In this document: positions 36,552 to 44,931 of the stretch, one piece after another
Layout: every line of letters starts with the position of its first letter
Numbering within the stretch: the stretch's first letter is position 1
Source: Methylotuvimicrobium buryatense 5G
GTDB taxonomy: Bacteria; Pseudomonadota; Gammaproteobacteria; Methylococcales; Methylomonadaceae
DNA length: 64,000 bases
Direction: 5' to 3'
Assembly (NCBI RefSeq): GCF_000341735.1
Contig: NZ_KB455575.1
Span: 3,604,190 to 3,668,189 of the forward strand
Notes under the pieces: model-generated
Database searches by the model: none
The model's input: only the letters and a program-made list of their open reading frames with translations
What the model was told of the DNA's origin: nothing
Translations under genes and position numbers: made by a program

Positions 36552-36943
36552 CAAAACATTTTCAGGCTTTCTGTTGGAAGGAGCCAAACCGAGCATAATT
36601 CCATTGATAGCTTGTTATTAACTTGCAATCCAGACAAATTTGCGTATCCATGTAAATTGCCCCGACTTTCGACGGTATTTTTTTCGGTACCAATTTCGCC
36701 GGTCTTGTTTGGCTGTATTTTGAAAGGCATGCGTCTCGAGCATGAGCCCCTGCCGACCAGGCGCACTGACTCCGATAGGATCAAGCAGTTTCACCGAATG
36801 ACTGTCGCTATTCGAGGTCAACAAGGCTAAAATTAAAGTTTTTTTGATTCTCTGTGCAACGTTGCGCGATGTCGTCGCTTCGACGCAGAATCAAGCGATG
36901 ACCGCGCTTTGGCGCTTTTAAATCTTGGATTCCAAATAACCCC
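36552..36943. other. Gene-free stretch before the sterol reductase gene
   Basis: 392 bases with no convincing frame in either direction. No clear promoter, riboswitch or terminator is visible. Small imperfect palindromes lie near 36845-36920 (GCGATGTCGTCGCTTCGACG). Confidence 0.5.
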
Positions 36944-38515
36944 ATGATCAAAACTGAACAGCTATTCGAACACCTACTGACCCATTACCGGGGGCAATTC
37001 GCTACCGTTTTTTTACTGCCGATTTCGGCTGTTTACGGCGCCTATTCCGGGTTTCGCAATTGGTTGTCATTTCGCCTCAGTAGCGCCCCGGCAAAACATG
37101 AAACCCGCGTTGCCAGCGTCATTCGGCAAATAGAAGATTGGAAAGCGCAAGGAGTCGGGCAAAAACTATGTACGGCGAGGTCGGGCTGGAAAACCATGAG
37201 CGAGCTGGTGCCTAAATACAAATTGTCTCATCGCAAGATCGATATCGGACTGTACGACGTGTTGGAAATCGACGCGCAGCGCGGCATCGTTAGGGTAGAG
37301 CCCCTCGTTAGCATGGGGCAACTCTCGCGAACGCTGATCTCGCAAGGTTGGACCTTACCGGTGGTGCCGGAACTGGACAGTCTAACGGTAGGCGGTTTGA
37401 TCATGGGCTTCGGCGTTGAAACCAGTAGCCATAAATACGGCTTGTTTCAGCACATTTGCGAAGCTTTCGAAATCGTGACGGCGGAAGGTAAGTTGGTCAA
37501 ATGCAGTTCTTCGGAAAACCCCGAGCTGTTTTATCAAATTCCATGGAGTCACGGCACGCTGGGTTTTCTGGTGGCTGCCGAGTTGAAAATCATCCCGGTC
37601 AAAAAATTTGTCAGGGTTCATTACCTGCCTGTTCGCAGTTTGGATAATCTGGTCAGCGTATTCGAGCAAGCCTCGCGCGATACCGAAAACAACGATTTCG
37701 TCGAAGCTTTGGTCTATGGACGCGACGAGGCGGTTATCATGACCGGTAAATTCGCCGATGCGGTTGGCCAGGACGGTTCTTTAAACGCTATTGGAAGGTG
37801 GTATAAGCCTTGGTTTTTTAAGCATGTTCAAGGTTATCTGCAGAGCAATAAGGAAGGCGTCGAATATCTGCCGGTGCGGGATTATTACCATCGCCACACG
37901 CGCAGTTATTTTTGGGCGATGGAGGAAATCATTCCTTTCGGCAATCATCCTATTTTTAGAGCCTTGTTAGGCTGGGCTCTACCGCCCCGGATCGAGTTAT
38001 TGAAGTATACCGAAACGCGAACCACTCAGCGGCTAAGGGAAAAATATCATGTGGTTCAGGATATGCTGGTGCCGATGCGTTTTCTGGAAACGTCCATCGA
38101 TTATTTCGATAAGCATTTTCGTTTATATCCTTTGTGGCTGTCGCCGATGGCGATCAAAGATAACGGCGGGCAAGGCGGATTTGTGCAGCCGTATAAGGCT
38201 GAGGACGGCGAAATTGACGAGCTCTATGTCGACATTGGCGCTTACGGTACGCCGGCGAAAAGCGGTTTCGATAATGCCGAAGCTCTCCCGTTGTTGGAAA
38301 AATTCGTGATCGAACATCGCGGTTATCAAGCACTTTATGCGAGAACCTTCATGAGCCGGGATGATTTTAGAAGCATGTTCGATCATAGCAGTTACGATCG
38401 GATTCGGGAGCATTTGCCTCACTGCCGGCAGGCTTTCGATGAAGTCTACGATAAAGTTTCCTCGAATGGCAGGGTTGCGCCGGTCGAAATGAGGAAATTG
38501 GAAAAGGCGAGTTAA
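36944..38515 (+). CDS. Delta(24)-sterol reductase (DHCR24-like FAD oxidoreductase)
   Basis: 523 residues, colinear with human DHCR24 (516 residues). It reduces the C24-C25 side-chain double bond of sterols. An N-terminal membrane segment (about 18-40) is followed by the FAD-binding domain: FRLSSAPAKHETRVASVIRQ, RIVRVEPLVSMGQL (as GIVRVEPLVSMGQLSRTLIS), PELDSLTVGGLIMGFGVETS, SHKYGLFQHICEAFEIVTAE and SHGTLGFLVAAELKIIPVKK. The C-terminal part keeps YKPWFFKHV, YYHRHTRSYFW and YVDIGAYG. Such similarity to the animal/plant enzyme is striking; methanotrophs are among the few bacteria making sterols, and saturated side chains are known in Methylococcus. It is monocistronic; no squalene epoxidase or cyclase is in the window. 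Other FAD oxidases are less likely. Confidence 0.93.
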   Translation: MIKTEQLFEHLLTHYRGQFATVFLLPISAVYGAYSGFRNWLSFRLSSAPAKHETRVASVIRQIEDWKAQGVGQKLCTARSGWKTMSELVPKYKLSHRKIDIGLYDVLEIDAQRGIVRVEPLVSMGQLSRTLISQGWTLPVVPELDSLTVGGLIMGFGVETSSHKYGLFQHICEAFEIVTAEGKLVKCSSSENPELFYQIPWSHGTLGFLVAAELKIIPVKKFVRVHYLPVRSLDNLVSVFEQASRDTENNDFVEALVYGRDEAVIMTGKFADAVGQDGSLNAIGRWYKPWFFKHVQGYLQSNKEGVEYLPVRDYYHRHTRSYFWAMEEIIPFGNHPIFRALLGWALPPRIELLKYTETRTTQRLREKYHVVQDMLVPMRFLETSIDYFDKHFRLYPLWLSPMAIKDNGGQGGFVQPYKAEDGEIDELYVDIGAYGTPAKSGFDNAEALPLLEKFVIEHRGYQALYARTFMSRDDFRSMFDHSSYDRIREHLPHCRQAFDEVYDKVSSNGRVAPVEMRKLEKAS

Positions 38516-38675
38516 GGGTTTTCACCAATGGTAGAACGGGGGTTTACAACCCATGCGCATCAAGCTAAAAACGGCCAACCCACATCACGCTCTTTCCCAA
38601 GCAAAGAGCGGATGCGGGTTGAATAAATAATCGGCCCCGCTGCTGGTAAAAGCAAAGGCTATGCATTTCGCGCGA

Positions 38676-39404
38676 TCAACTGTACCTATAGTCGATATTG
38701 TTGGACCCTAAGCTTTCTCTTCTCTGTTGATTTTTCCATTCGCGGTGCCTGACCATGATATCGACGACTTCCTGCGGATCGTCGGTGAGCGTTATGAAAT
38801 TGAGGTCTTCTTCCGAAATCGTACCGTATTCGATCATTGTTGTTCTTACCCAATCCATTAAGCCTTGCCAATAATCGCTGCCGAATAACACTAAAGGCAA
38901 CGGATAAATTTTATGCGTCTGCATCAAGGTTAGCGATTCGAAAAACTCATCGAGCGTGCCGAATCCGCCCGGCATGCAGACATAGCCCATCGAATGGCGC
39001 ACGAACATGACTTTTCTGACGAAAAAGTAGCGAAAATTCAGCGAGATATCCTGATAAGGATTAGGGCGTTGCTCCATAGGCAATTCGATATTCAAGCCGA
39101 CCGCGGGCGGTTTCTGCGTTTTCGCACCCTTGTTTGCGGCTTCCATGATTCCGGGGCCACCGCCGCTGATAACCGCGAAATTATGCTGGCCGAGTAATCC
39201 GGCAATTTCGACCGTTTTCAAATAATAATGATGATCCGGTTTTATGCGCGCGGAACCGAAAATTGAAATCGCATCGCTTAGATCGGATAAGCGGTCGAAA
39301 CCTTCGGTAAATTCGCTGATAATCCTGAAAATTCGCCAAGATTGATCGCCTTTGACATCATCGATGATGTTGGCGGTGTCGTGTTGTTTGTTTGGGGTTT
39401 TCAT
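38676..39404 (-). CDS. LOG-family protein (TIGR00730), putative nucleotide phosphoribohydrolase
   Basis: 242 residues of Rossmann-like fold. The substrate motif ISGGGPGIMEAANKGA (near 80) and the catalytic PGGFGTLDEFFESLTLMQT (near 144) are those of LOG proteins, which remove the base from nucleoside monophosphates, including cytokinin-type ones. The N-terminal extension of about 40 residues (DQSWRIFRIISEFTEGFDRL) is typical of the longer bacterial subgroup. It lies four bases after the cytochrome gene, at the distal end of the pyr block. Substrate is unknown; a lysine decarboxylase role, as in old annotations, is not supported. Confidence 0.88.
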   Translation of the reverse strand: MKTPNKQHDTANIIDDVKGDQSWRIFRIISEFTEGFDRLSDLSDAISIFGSARIKPDHHYYLKTVEIAGLLGQHNFAVISGGGPGIMEAANKGAKTQKPPAVGLNIELPMEQRPNPYQDISLNFRYFFVRKVMFVRHSMGYVCMPGGFGTLDEFFESLTLMQTHKIYPLPLVLFGSDYWQGLMDWVRTTMIEYGTISEEDLNFITLTDDPQEVVDIMVRHREWKNQQRRESLGSNNIDYRYS

Positions 39405-39408
39405 CGCT

Positions 39409-39711
39409 TTATTGGGTTACGCTATGATTGAGTACATAAGTACTGAGCGCGCGCATTTTGCTACCGGTGATTTTCGGGAATTTGGGCATCATCAGCGAGC
39501 CGCCCTGCACTTTGTGAGTGATATACCTTTCATTTGCATTTTTCTCGTTCAACGAAAAAACGACTTGCGGGACTGCCGGATCTTTGGGTTGATGACATTC
39601 TGCACAAGCTTCCTTGAAGATGCTTTCGCCGGTTGCCGAAGAGGCAGGCGTATAGTCGCGGGTACAAGCCGCTAATATAAAAAAGGCCGAAACGAGCATG
39701 ATCTTAATCAT
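39409..39711 (-). CDS. Small cytochrome c lipoprotein
   Basis: 100 residues. A lipoprotein signal with lipobox ILAACT is followed by a class I cytochrome c domain: one haem site CAECH, axial Met probably in LMMPKFPKI, and the C-terminal helix LSTYVLNHSV. It would be an electron carrier anchored facing the periplasm. It overlaps pyrX by eight bases in the same orientation, an odd place for a redox protein; the physiological partner is unknown. Confidence 0.88.
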   Translation of the reverse strand: MIKIMLVSAFFILAACTRDYTPASSATGESIFKEACAECHQPKDPAVPQVVFSLNEKNANERYITHKVQGGSLMMPKFPKITGSKMRALSTYVLNHSVTQ

Positions 39712-40993
39712 GAAACACTCCTTGAAAAATAATTTTACCGGATTGCAGTGTGGCGCTGACGCGGCCGGTTAATGTTTCTCCCCAATAGGGCGTATTGATA
39801 CCTTTGCTATACCAAGTCGAATGGTCGACTTGCCATCGACGGCCAGGGTCGAATATGCAAATATCGGCGGATTTCCCCGGTGTCAATGTACCGCTTTCCA
39901 AACGCAGTACCTTGGCGGGGGTTTGCGTTAACGCGGCAATGCCTTGGGAGAGGGTAATCAATTTTTCATCGACCAGTTTCAGCATCAGCGGCAGTAACGT
40001 TTCAAGCGCCGATATGCCGGGCTCGGTTTCCGGAAATGCGCCCAATTTGGCATCGAGGTCGTGCGGTTGGTGATCCGAACACAGCGTGCCGATGGTGCCT
40101 TGCGTCAATGCCTTTCTTAGAAAGAGTTTATCTTGCTCGCTCCGTAACGGGGGCAAAACATGGTAAGCGCTGTCGAAAGGCTTCATGTCGTTTTCGGTCA
40201 GATGCAACTGATGCGCCGCGATATCGGCACTGACCGATAATCCGTATTTTTGGGCTTGCTGGATTTTGATCACCGAGCGTCGGCAACTGAGTTGTCCGAA
40301 ATGCACGCGGCAGCCGGTTAATTCGGCGAGTTCGAGACATTGCGACAACGCGATCGTTTCGGCGGTTTCAGGAATCCCGGGCAAACCGTAGCGGGTCGCA
40401 AATGCTCCTTCATGCGCGCAGCCTTCATTGCTGAGACTGTGCTCATTGGGCCGGTAGATCAACAACAAATCATGACTGGCGGCATATTCCATCGCGCGCC
40501 TCAATACCAGTAGATTGCTTATCGGTCTGCCGCCGTTGCCGACCGCTATGCAACCGGCCTCTTTTAGCGCCAGCATCGAACTGAGTTCTTGGCCTTCGAG
40601 GTTTTGCGTCAGCGCGCCGATTGGTAGGATTTGCCGGTAATTGGAATTTTCAGCCAATTCCTTGACCAATTCGGTAATTGCCGGCGTATCGATAACCGGC
40701 CGCGTATCGGGTTGTAAAATCAAAGTCGTAATGCCGCCGGCCGCGGCCGCCTTGGTTTCGGTTTGAAACGTGGCCTTATGGCTTTGGCCCGGTTGGCGCA
40801 AGCGAGTGCTGATATCGATAAAGCCGGGGCAGACGATTTGGCCGGAAGCGTCGATGACGCTATCGGGCTCAAAGCCGTTGGGTTTCTCGAACAAGGCAAG
40901 GATTTTGCCGTCGGCAACGTAAACCGGACCGGTTCGATCGATCGAGTGGGCCGGATCGATCACGCGTCCTTGTTCGATCAGGATTCTTTTCAT
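39704..40993 (-). CDS. pyrX: Dihydroorotase-like non-catalytic subunit of aspartate carbamoyltransferase
   Basis: 429 residues of amidohydrolase fold, dihydroorotase branch. The first metal motif of active enzymes, HVHLRE, is replaced (PGFIDISTRLRQPGQ), and other metal-ligand blocks are altered (IYRPNEHSLSNEG for the HCED region, HFGQLSCRRSV for HVAHLS); only CSDHQPH looks normal. This is the pattern of PyrC-prime/PyrX in pseudomonads, which holds the PyrB dodecamer together without catalysis. It follows pyrB with a one-base overlap of stop and start. An active dihydroorotase is therefore expected elsewhere in the genome. Confidence 0.88.
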   Translation of the reverse strand: MKRILIEQGRVIDPAHSIDRTGPVYVADGKILALFEKPNGFEPDSVIDASGQIVCPGFIDISTRLRQPGQSHKATFQTETKAAAAGGITTLILQPDTRPVIDTPAITELVKELAENSNYRQILPIGALTQNLEGQELSSMLALKEAGCIAVGNGGRPISNLLVLRRAMEYAASHDLLLIYRPNEHSLSNEGCAHEGAFATRYGLPGIPETAETIALSQCLELAELTGCRVHFGQLSCRRSVIKIQQAQKYGLSVSADIAAHQLHLTENDMKPFDSAYHVLPPLRSEQDKLFLRKALTQGTIGTLCSDHQPHDLDAKLGAFPETEPGISALETLLPLMLKLVDEKLITLSQGIAALTQTPAKVLRLESGTLTPGKSADICIFDPGRRWQVDHSTWYSKGINTPYWGETLTGRVSATLQSGKIIFQGVFHD

Positions 40994-41955
40994 CAGGCCG
41001 CTCCTTGAGTTTGCATCGCCATCGACATGACTGCCATACGTATCGCGATGCCGTTACTGACTTGTCGTAATATGACCGATTGCGGACCGTCGGCCACGCG
41101 CGTATCGATTTCGACGCCGCGATTGATCGGTCCCGGGTGCATCACGATTGCATCGGGCTTGGCGATTTCCAGTTTTTCAGGCGTCAAACCGAAACATTTG
41201 AAGTATTCGCTTTCGCTGGGCAGCAGAGCCGAGGTCATACGCTCTTTTTGTAAGCGTAGCATGATGATGACATCGATGTCTTTGAGTCCCTCGGTCAAGT
41301 TATGGCAGACAGTGACGCCGAGCGTTTCGACATGTGCGGGGAGTAAGGTTTTCGGTGCGATAACCCGAACTTCGGCCGCGCCCAACGTATTGAGCGCAAG
41401 AATTTGCGAGCGCGCAACTCTGGAATGCAGGATGTCGCCGATGATCGCGACTCTCAGTGTGCTGAAATTCGGCTTGAACTGCCGAATCGTGAACATATCC
41501 AGCATTGCCTGCGTCGGATGACTGTGCCGGCCGTCGCCGGCATTGATCACGCTGATATGCGGCGCGGTATGTTCGGCGATAAAATGCGCGGCGCCGCTGG
41601 TTCCGTGACGTACGACGAACATATCGACGAACATCGCTTCCAGATTACGAATCGTATCAAGCAGGCTTTCGCCTTTCGAGGTGGCCGATGTCGCGATATT
41701 CATGCTGATGACATCGGCCGAGAGTCTTTTGGCCGCGAGTTCGAAGGTCGTTCGGGTACGTGTGCTGTTTTCGAAAAACAGATTAACGATGGTTTTACCC
41801 CTTAATAAGGGGACTTTTTTCACATGATGCCCCGACATTTCGGCAAACGATTCGGCAGTATCGAGAATTTCGGTTAACAGTGCTTTGTCGAGTCCGTCAA
41901 TCGTTAGAAAGTGCTTTAATTTACCTTCGGGGTTTAATTGTAAATTGTGACTCAT
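40993..41955 (-). CDS. pyrB: Aspartate carbamoyltransferase catalytic subunit
   Basis: 320 residues. It joins carbamoyl phosphate and aspartate, the first committed step of pyrimidine synthesis. The carbamoyl-phosphate site [19 protein letters not shown] (near 55) and the block [12 protein letters not shown] are intact; NPGNINRG-type block reads [11 protein letters not shown] near 270. It sits between pyrR and pyrX on one strand with three- and one-base spacing, the Pseudomonas arrangement, so it probably forms a PyrB-PyrX holoenzyme regulated by nucleotides. Confidence 0.97.
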   Translation of the reverse strand: MSHNLQLNPEGKLKHFLTIDGLDKALLTEILDTAESFAEMSGHHVKKVPLLRGKTIVNLFFENSTRTRTTFELAAKRLSADVISMNIATSATSKGESLLDTIRNLEAMFVDMFVVRHGTSGAAHFIAEHTAPHISVINAGDGRHSHPTQAMLDMFTIRQFKPNFSTLRVAIIGDILHSRVARSQILALNTLGAAEVRVIAPKTLLPAHVETLGVTVCHNLTEGLKDIDVIIMLRLQKERMTSALLPSESEYFKCFGLTPEKLEIAKPDAIVMHPGPINRGVEIDTRVADGPQSVILRQVSNGIAIRMAVMSMAMQTQGAA

Positions 41956-41958
41956 GCC

Positions 41959-42477
41959 TTAAGCCGCTGCGTCAAGAGTTTGAATATGGATATCCAAGGG
42001 ATCCGGGCCAGTCAATTTGATGCGTTGATTGGCGTCGAGTTGTATCGTGGTGCCGATACAATCCGGGCGCAACGGAATTTGCCGCCCGTCGCGCTCGATC
42101 AGAACCGCCAACACGACTTGATTGGGCCTACCGTAGTCGAAGATTTCGTTGAGCGCGGCCCGAATCGTTCGCCCCGTGCAAAAGACATCGTCGACAAGAA
42201 TAATATCGCGGCCCTCGATCGTGTTCGGCAAGGCGCTCGGTTTTACATTCGGATGCACGCCGATTTGCGAAAAATCGTCGCGATAAAACGTGATATCCAA
42301 TAGCCCTAAAGGTTCTGTCAAACCCAAGCGTTGATGCAGGCGTTCGGCAACCCAGACGCCGCCGGTGCGAATGCCTATCATCAATGGATTTTCAAGCTTT
42401 CTGGTAGTGATAATCTTGCCGATGGCCGATTCCAGTCGAGTCAATAATTCAGGAATATCGAGGTGTTGATGGGTCAT
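41959..42477 (-). CDS. pyrR: Bifunctional pyr regulator / uracil phosphoribosyltransferase
   Basis: 172 residues of type I phosphoribosyltransferase fold. The PRPP motif reads IILVDDVFCTGRTIRAAL (near 95); MIGIRTGGVWVAERL near 30 is the PyrR start region. In gram-positives PyrR attenuates pyr transcripts; in gamma-proteobacteria its regulatory role is less clear and it may act mainly as a transferase. It lies directly upstream of pyrB, three bases apart, in the pyr operon. Confidence 0.94.
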   Translation of the reverse strand: MTHQHLDIPELLTRLESAIGKIITTRKLENPLMIGIRTGGVWVAERLHQRLGLTEPLGLLDITFYRDDFSQIGVHPNVKPSALPNTIEGRDIILVDDVFCTGRTIRAALNEIFDYGRPNQVVLAVLIERDGRQIPLRPDCIGTTIQLDANQRIKLTGPDPLDIHIQTLDAAA

Positions 42478-42486
42478 ATGTCGGGG

Positions 42487-42933
42487 TTATTGAGTGTTGA
42501 GCCATGTTTGTAATATAAGCTGTGCGGCAAGCCGATCTTGCACTTCCCAGAGCTTGCCGGCGCTGACGCGCACATCGTCGTACAGCATTTGTTTGGCTTC
42601 AAAAGTCGTCAGGGTTTCATCCTGCTGAAAAACCGGTAGTTGAAAGCGTCCTTCCAATTGCCGGCAAAATTTGAGCATACGCGGGGTAATCGGATTATCC
42701 TGCCCATCATTTTGTCGGGAAATACCGACGACTAAGCCGGCCGGTTGCCATTCTTGTATAAGCCGGCCGATAGCCGTCCAATCCGGTGCTTGATTGACCG
42801 AGCGCAAAGTCGATAAGGCATTGGCCGTTCCGGTCGTGGTTTGTCCGACCGCCACGCCGATTTTTTTATTACCGAAATCGAACCCGAGGTAGGTATCGTG
42901 ATTGCGAGGCGCAAGCGGATCTTGTTTAGCCAT
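42487..42933 (-). CDS. ruvX: Holliday junction resolvase-like protein (RNA processing) RuvX/YqgF
   Basis: 148 residues, RNase H-like fold. Active-site blocks YLGFDFGNKKIGVAVGQ (near 17), VVGISRQNDGQ and DETLTTFEAKQML are those of YqgF/RuvX, an essential nuclease implicated in pre-16S rRNA 5-prime end processing. It overlaps yqgE by eight bases and precedes pyrR by nine, as in pseudomonads. Confidence 0.95.
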   Translation of the reverse strand: MAKQDPLAPRNHDTYLGFDFGNKKIGVAVGQTTTGTANALSTLRSVNQAPDWTAIGRLIQEWQPAGLVVGISRQNDGQDNPITPRMLKFCRQLEGRFQLPVFQQDETLTTFEAKQMLYDDVRVSAGKLWEVQDRLAAQLILQTWLNTQ

Positions 42934-43507
42934 GTCCTGCCGGCGCGGTTAATTGATTGATGTCGATGCCGATTTGATGAGCTGCGGCCTGCCAGCGTTG
43001 ATTGACCGGCGTATTGAAGATGATGTCATTGCCGCTAGGCGTGTTCAGCCAAGCATTATTGACGATTTCTTGCTCCAACTGGCCTTCTCCCCAGCCGGCA
43101 TAGCCCAAGGCAACTAGATATTGTTCGGGGCCTTCGCCGATCGCGATGGCTTCGAGAATATCGCGCGATGTCGTTAGCGCGATTTCATCCGATATCGTGA
43201 TCGAGGAATCCCATCTTCCGCATGGATTGTGGATCACAAAACCGCGCTCCTGTTGTACCGGACCGCCGAAAAATACCGGAGCTTCCGCTGCGGCCGGGAA
43301 GGTCACGTTGATTTGCATTTGTTTGAAGATGTCGCCCAGCTTCATGTCGATCTGCCGATTGATCACAATGCCTAATGCGCCATCGGCGTTATGTTGACAT
43401 AGGTAGGTCACGGTATGAAAAAAACCCGGATCGGTCAGATTGGGCATCGCGATCAGAAATTGATTGTTTAAATAAGTCGTATCGGTCATATCGGTAAGTG
43501 TGTTCAT
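42926..43507 (-). CDS. yqgE: YqgE/AlgH family protein
   Basis: 193 residues from the chosen start. Signature blocks: NQFLIAMPNLTDPGFFHTVT, YLCQHNADGALGIVINR, VFFGGPVQQERGFVIH, and YLVALGYAGWGEGQLEQEI. AlgH influences alginate genes in Pseudomonas, but the biochemical role is unknown. ATG at 43507 lies 20 bases after the tonB stop; the frame extends to 43567 but that overlaps tonB without a better ribosome site, and ATG at 43489 is also possible. Confidence 0.93.
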   Translation of the reverse strand: MNTLTDMTDTTYLNNQFLIAMPNLTDPGFFHTVTYLCQHNADGALGIVINRQIDMKLGDIFKQMQINVTFPAAAEAPVFFGGPVQQERGFVIHNPCGRWDSSITISDEIALTTSRDILEAIAIGEGPEQYLVALGYAGWGEGQLEQEIVNNAWLNTPSGNDIIFNTPVNQRWQAAAHQIGIDINQLTAPAGHG

Positions 43508-43527
43508 GGCTGCGCGAGTTAATTGAG

Positions 43528-44409
43528 TTAACGTGCTGACATTCCCGATTCGTCCGAAAACTTCCAAACCCGGGTAATCACTAAAACATCCAACTCCTTG
43601 AGCAATTCTTGCGGCAATGGCGGAAACGGTGCGCTTAAACGAACGATTCTTTTGGCGGCTTCGTCTAAGGCTGCATTGCCTGAAGGACGTTTGATTCGAA
43701 TATTATATATCGTGCCGTCCGGATTGATGCCGACTTCCATCGTCAACGTGCCGAAAAAGTTTTTTTTACGGGCGACTTCAGGGTAGTTAAGGTTACCGGT
43801 CGCTTCCACCTTTTTTTTCCAGTCCATCTCATATTGCGAAGCGACGTATTTATGGGTGCTCACAGCATTGACATGTTTGATCTTACTGATGTCGGCGCTG
43901 AGTTGCTGTTGCCGGACTTCGGTGCCCAGCTGCGCAATTTGTTGTTGCAAGGCTGCGGCGGTTATTTTCGGAACCGGTTTGCTTTGCGGTTCAGCCGGGA
44001 CTTTAGCCGGTGCGGGGGGCGCTTTTGTTTCTGCGGGGCGAATCGTGCTGATTATTTTTTTGGGGGCTGCGGTTTGACGTTGAACCGGTTTGCTTTGCGG
44101 CTGCTTGTTAGGCAGGGTCCCGCGGCTGGGCAGTTTTTGCTTGGGGGGTTCCGGCTTGGTTTTTTGTTTACCGGCGCCGATTTGATTTTCCTGGGCTAGA
44201 AAACTGGCCTGTTTAGGCGCTTTTTGTGCCGGCGTCGTGGCTAAAGTGATCTCGATTGCACGATGAGTCTCTTCCTGTTTGGGCATTGAAAAATTGATGC
44301 CTAGGATGACTCCAATATGAAGTAAAGCGGCAATAAATAGCGTGATCAATAACGCATCGTTTTCCGATGTGTTGGTAGCTCTATTCAAGAAAGTGTTCGA
44401 AGCTGTCAT
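43528..44409 (-). CDS. tonB: Energy transducer TonB
   Basis: 293 residues. One N-terminal membrane anchor (about 21-40, ALLITLFIAALLHIGVIL) is followed by a long Lys/Pro/Ala-rich periplasmic spacer (about 65-170), a short helical region and the C-terminal TonB domain (YPEVARKKNFFGTLTMEVGI, GTIYNIRIKRPSGNAALDEA, RIVRLSAPFPPLP). It transmits proton motive force to outer-membrane receptors. No exbB/exbD or receptor gene is nearby; the position downstream of gshB and upstream of yqgE is conserved in pseudomonads. Confidence 0.93.
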   Translation of the reverse strand: MTASNTFLNRATNTSENDALLITLFIAALLHIGVILGINFSMPKQEETHRAIEITLATTPAQKAPKQASFLAQENQIGAGKQKTKPEPPKQKLPSRGTLPNKQPQSKPVQRQTAAPKKIISTIRPAETKAPPAPAKVPAEPQSKPVPKITAAALQQQIAQLGTEVRQQQLSADISKIKHVNAVSTHKYVASQYEMDWKKKVEATGNLNYPEVARKKNFFGTLTMEVGINPDGTIYNIRIKRPSGNAALDEAAKRIVRLSAPFPPLPQELLKELDVLVITRVWKFSDESGMSAR

Positions 44410-44516
44410 AATCTTTTGATTGCTAAAGACTAAATGGAATCCGTGATTTTTTCATTAAACTACAAACCTTAGCTTAAAGGAAGTATCTTACAGGACGTGG
44501 TTTGCAACCCTGCCTT

Positions 44517-44576
44517 GATGTGTCGACTTTGCCCAAACCAAAATGTTCGGGGCGGGCTGAATAATCCGCCCCGCGG
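44517..44576. repeat. Dispersed repeat, family D
   Basis: AAAATGTTCGGGGCGGG then CTGAATAATCCGCCCCGCG; the GGGGCGG/CCGCCCC part is a perfect stem. It resembles 17667-17723. With the family B copy that follows, it accounts for most of the 522-base gap 44410-44931, which has no gene. Confidence 0.6.
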
Positions 44577-44685
44577 CGGTACTTCTCGGATTGCGCTACG
44601 CTCCATCCGGGCTACGCTGTTTTCTATGATTTTCGACAGAACCATTTACTCCGCCGCTTCTATACTCATCGTAGATCAATATTCG

Positions 44686-44781
44686 GCACCGGGGTGTCCG
44701 TCAAAGGACGCCGTGAATACGTCCATGTAGGCTCTATGCCAGCTCTATGCTGGCAAAGCCTTTGCCGTATACCCCGGCACC
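44686..44781. repeat. Hairpin repeat family B, copy 2 (uninterrupted)
   Basis: Outer arms GGCACCGGGGT (44686) and ACCCCGGCACC (ending 44781) pair imperfectly, continuing inward with GTCAAAGG against CCTTTGCC. Inside are the conserved core GGACGCCGTGAATACGTCC and ATGTAGGCTCT, and the hairpin GCCAGC-TCTAT-GCTGGC. It contains the same CATGTAGGCTCT site that the IS110 used in copy 1. A family E copy follows at 44793-44820. Confidence 0.8.
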
Positions 44782-44931
44782 ACCTCGGGCACTGCCGAAA
44801 TTTGAAGTGCGAAAGGTATACCATTGGTATGGATCTGAGAAAGGGCTTGGTTTAGAAAAAATAACGGCCGATCGCTGCATTTTGAACGCTTTTTCGGTTT
44901 TGAATATGAATTCAATAAATTTTCGGGAAAT

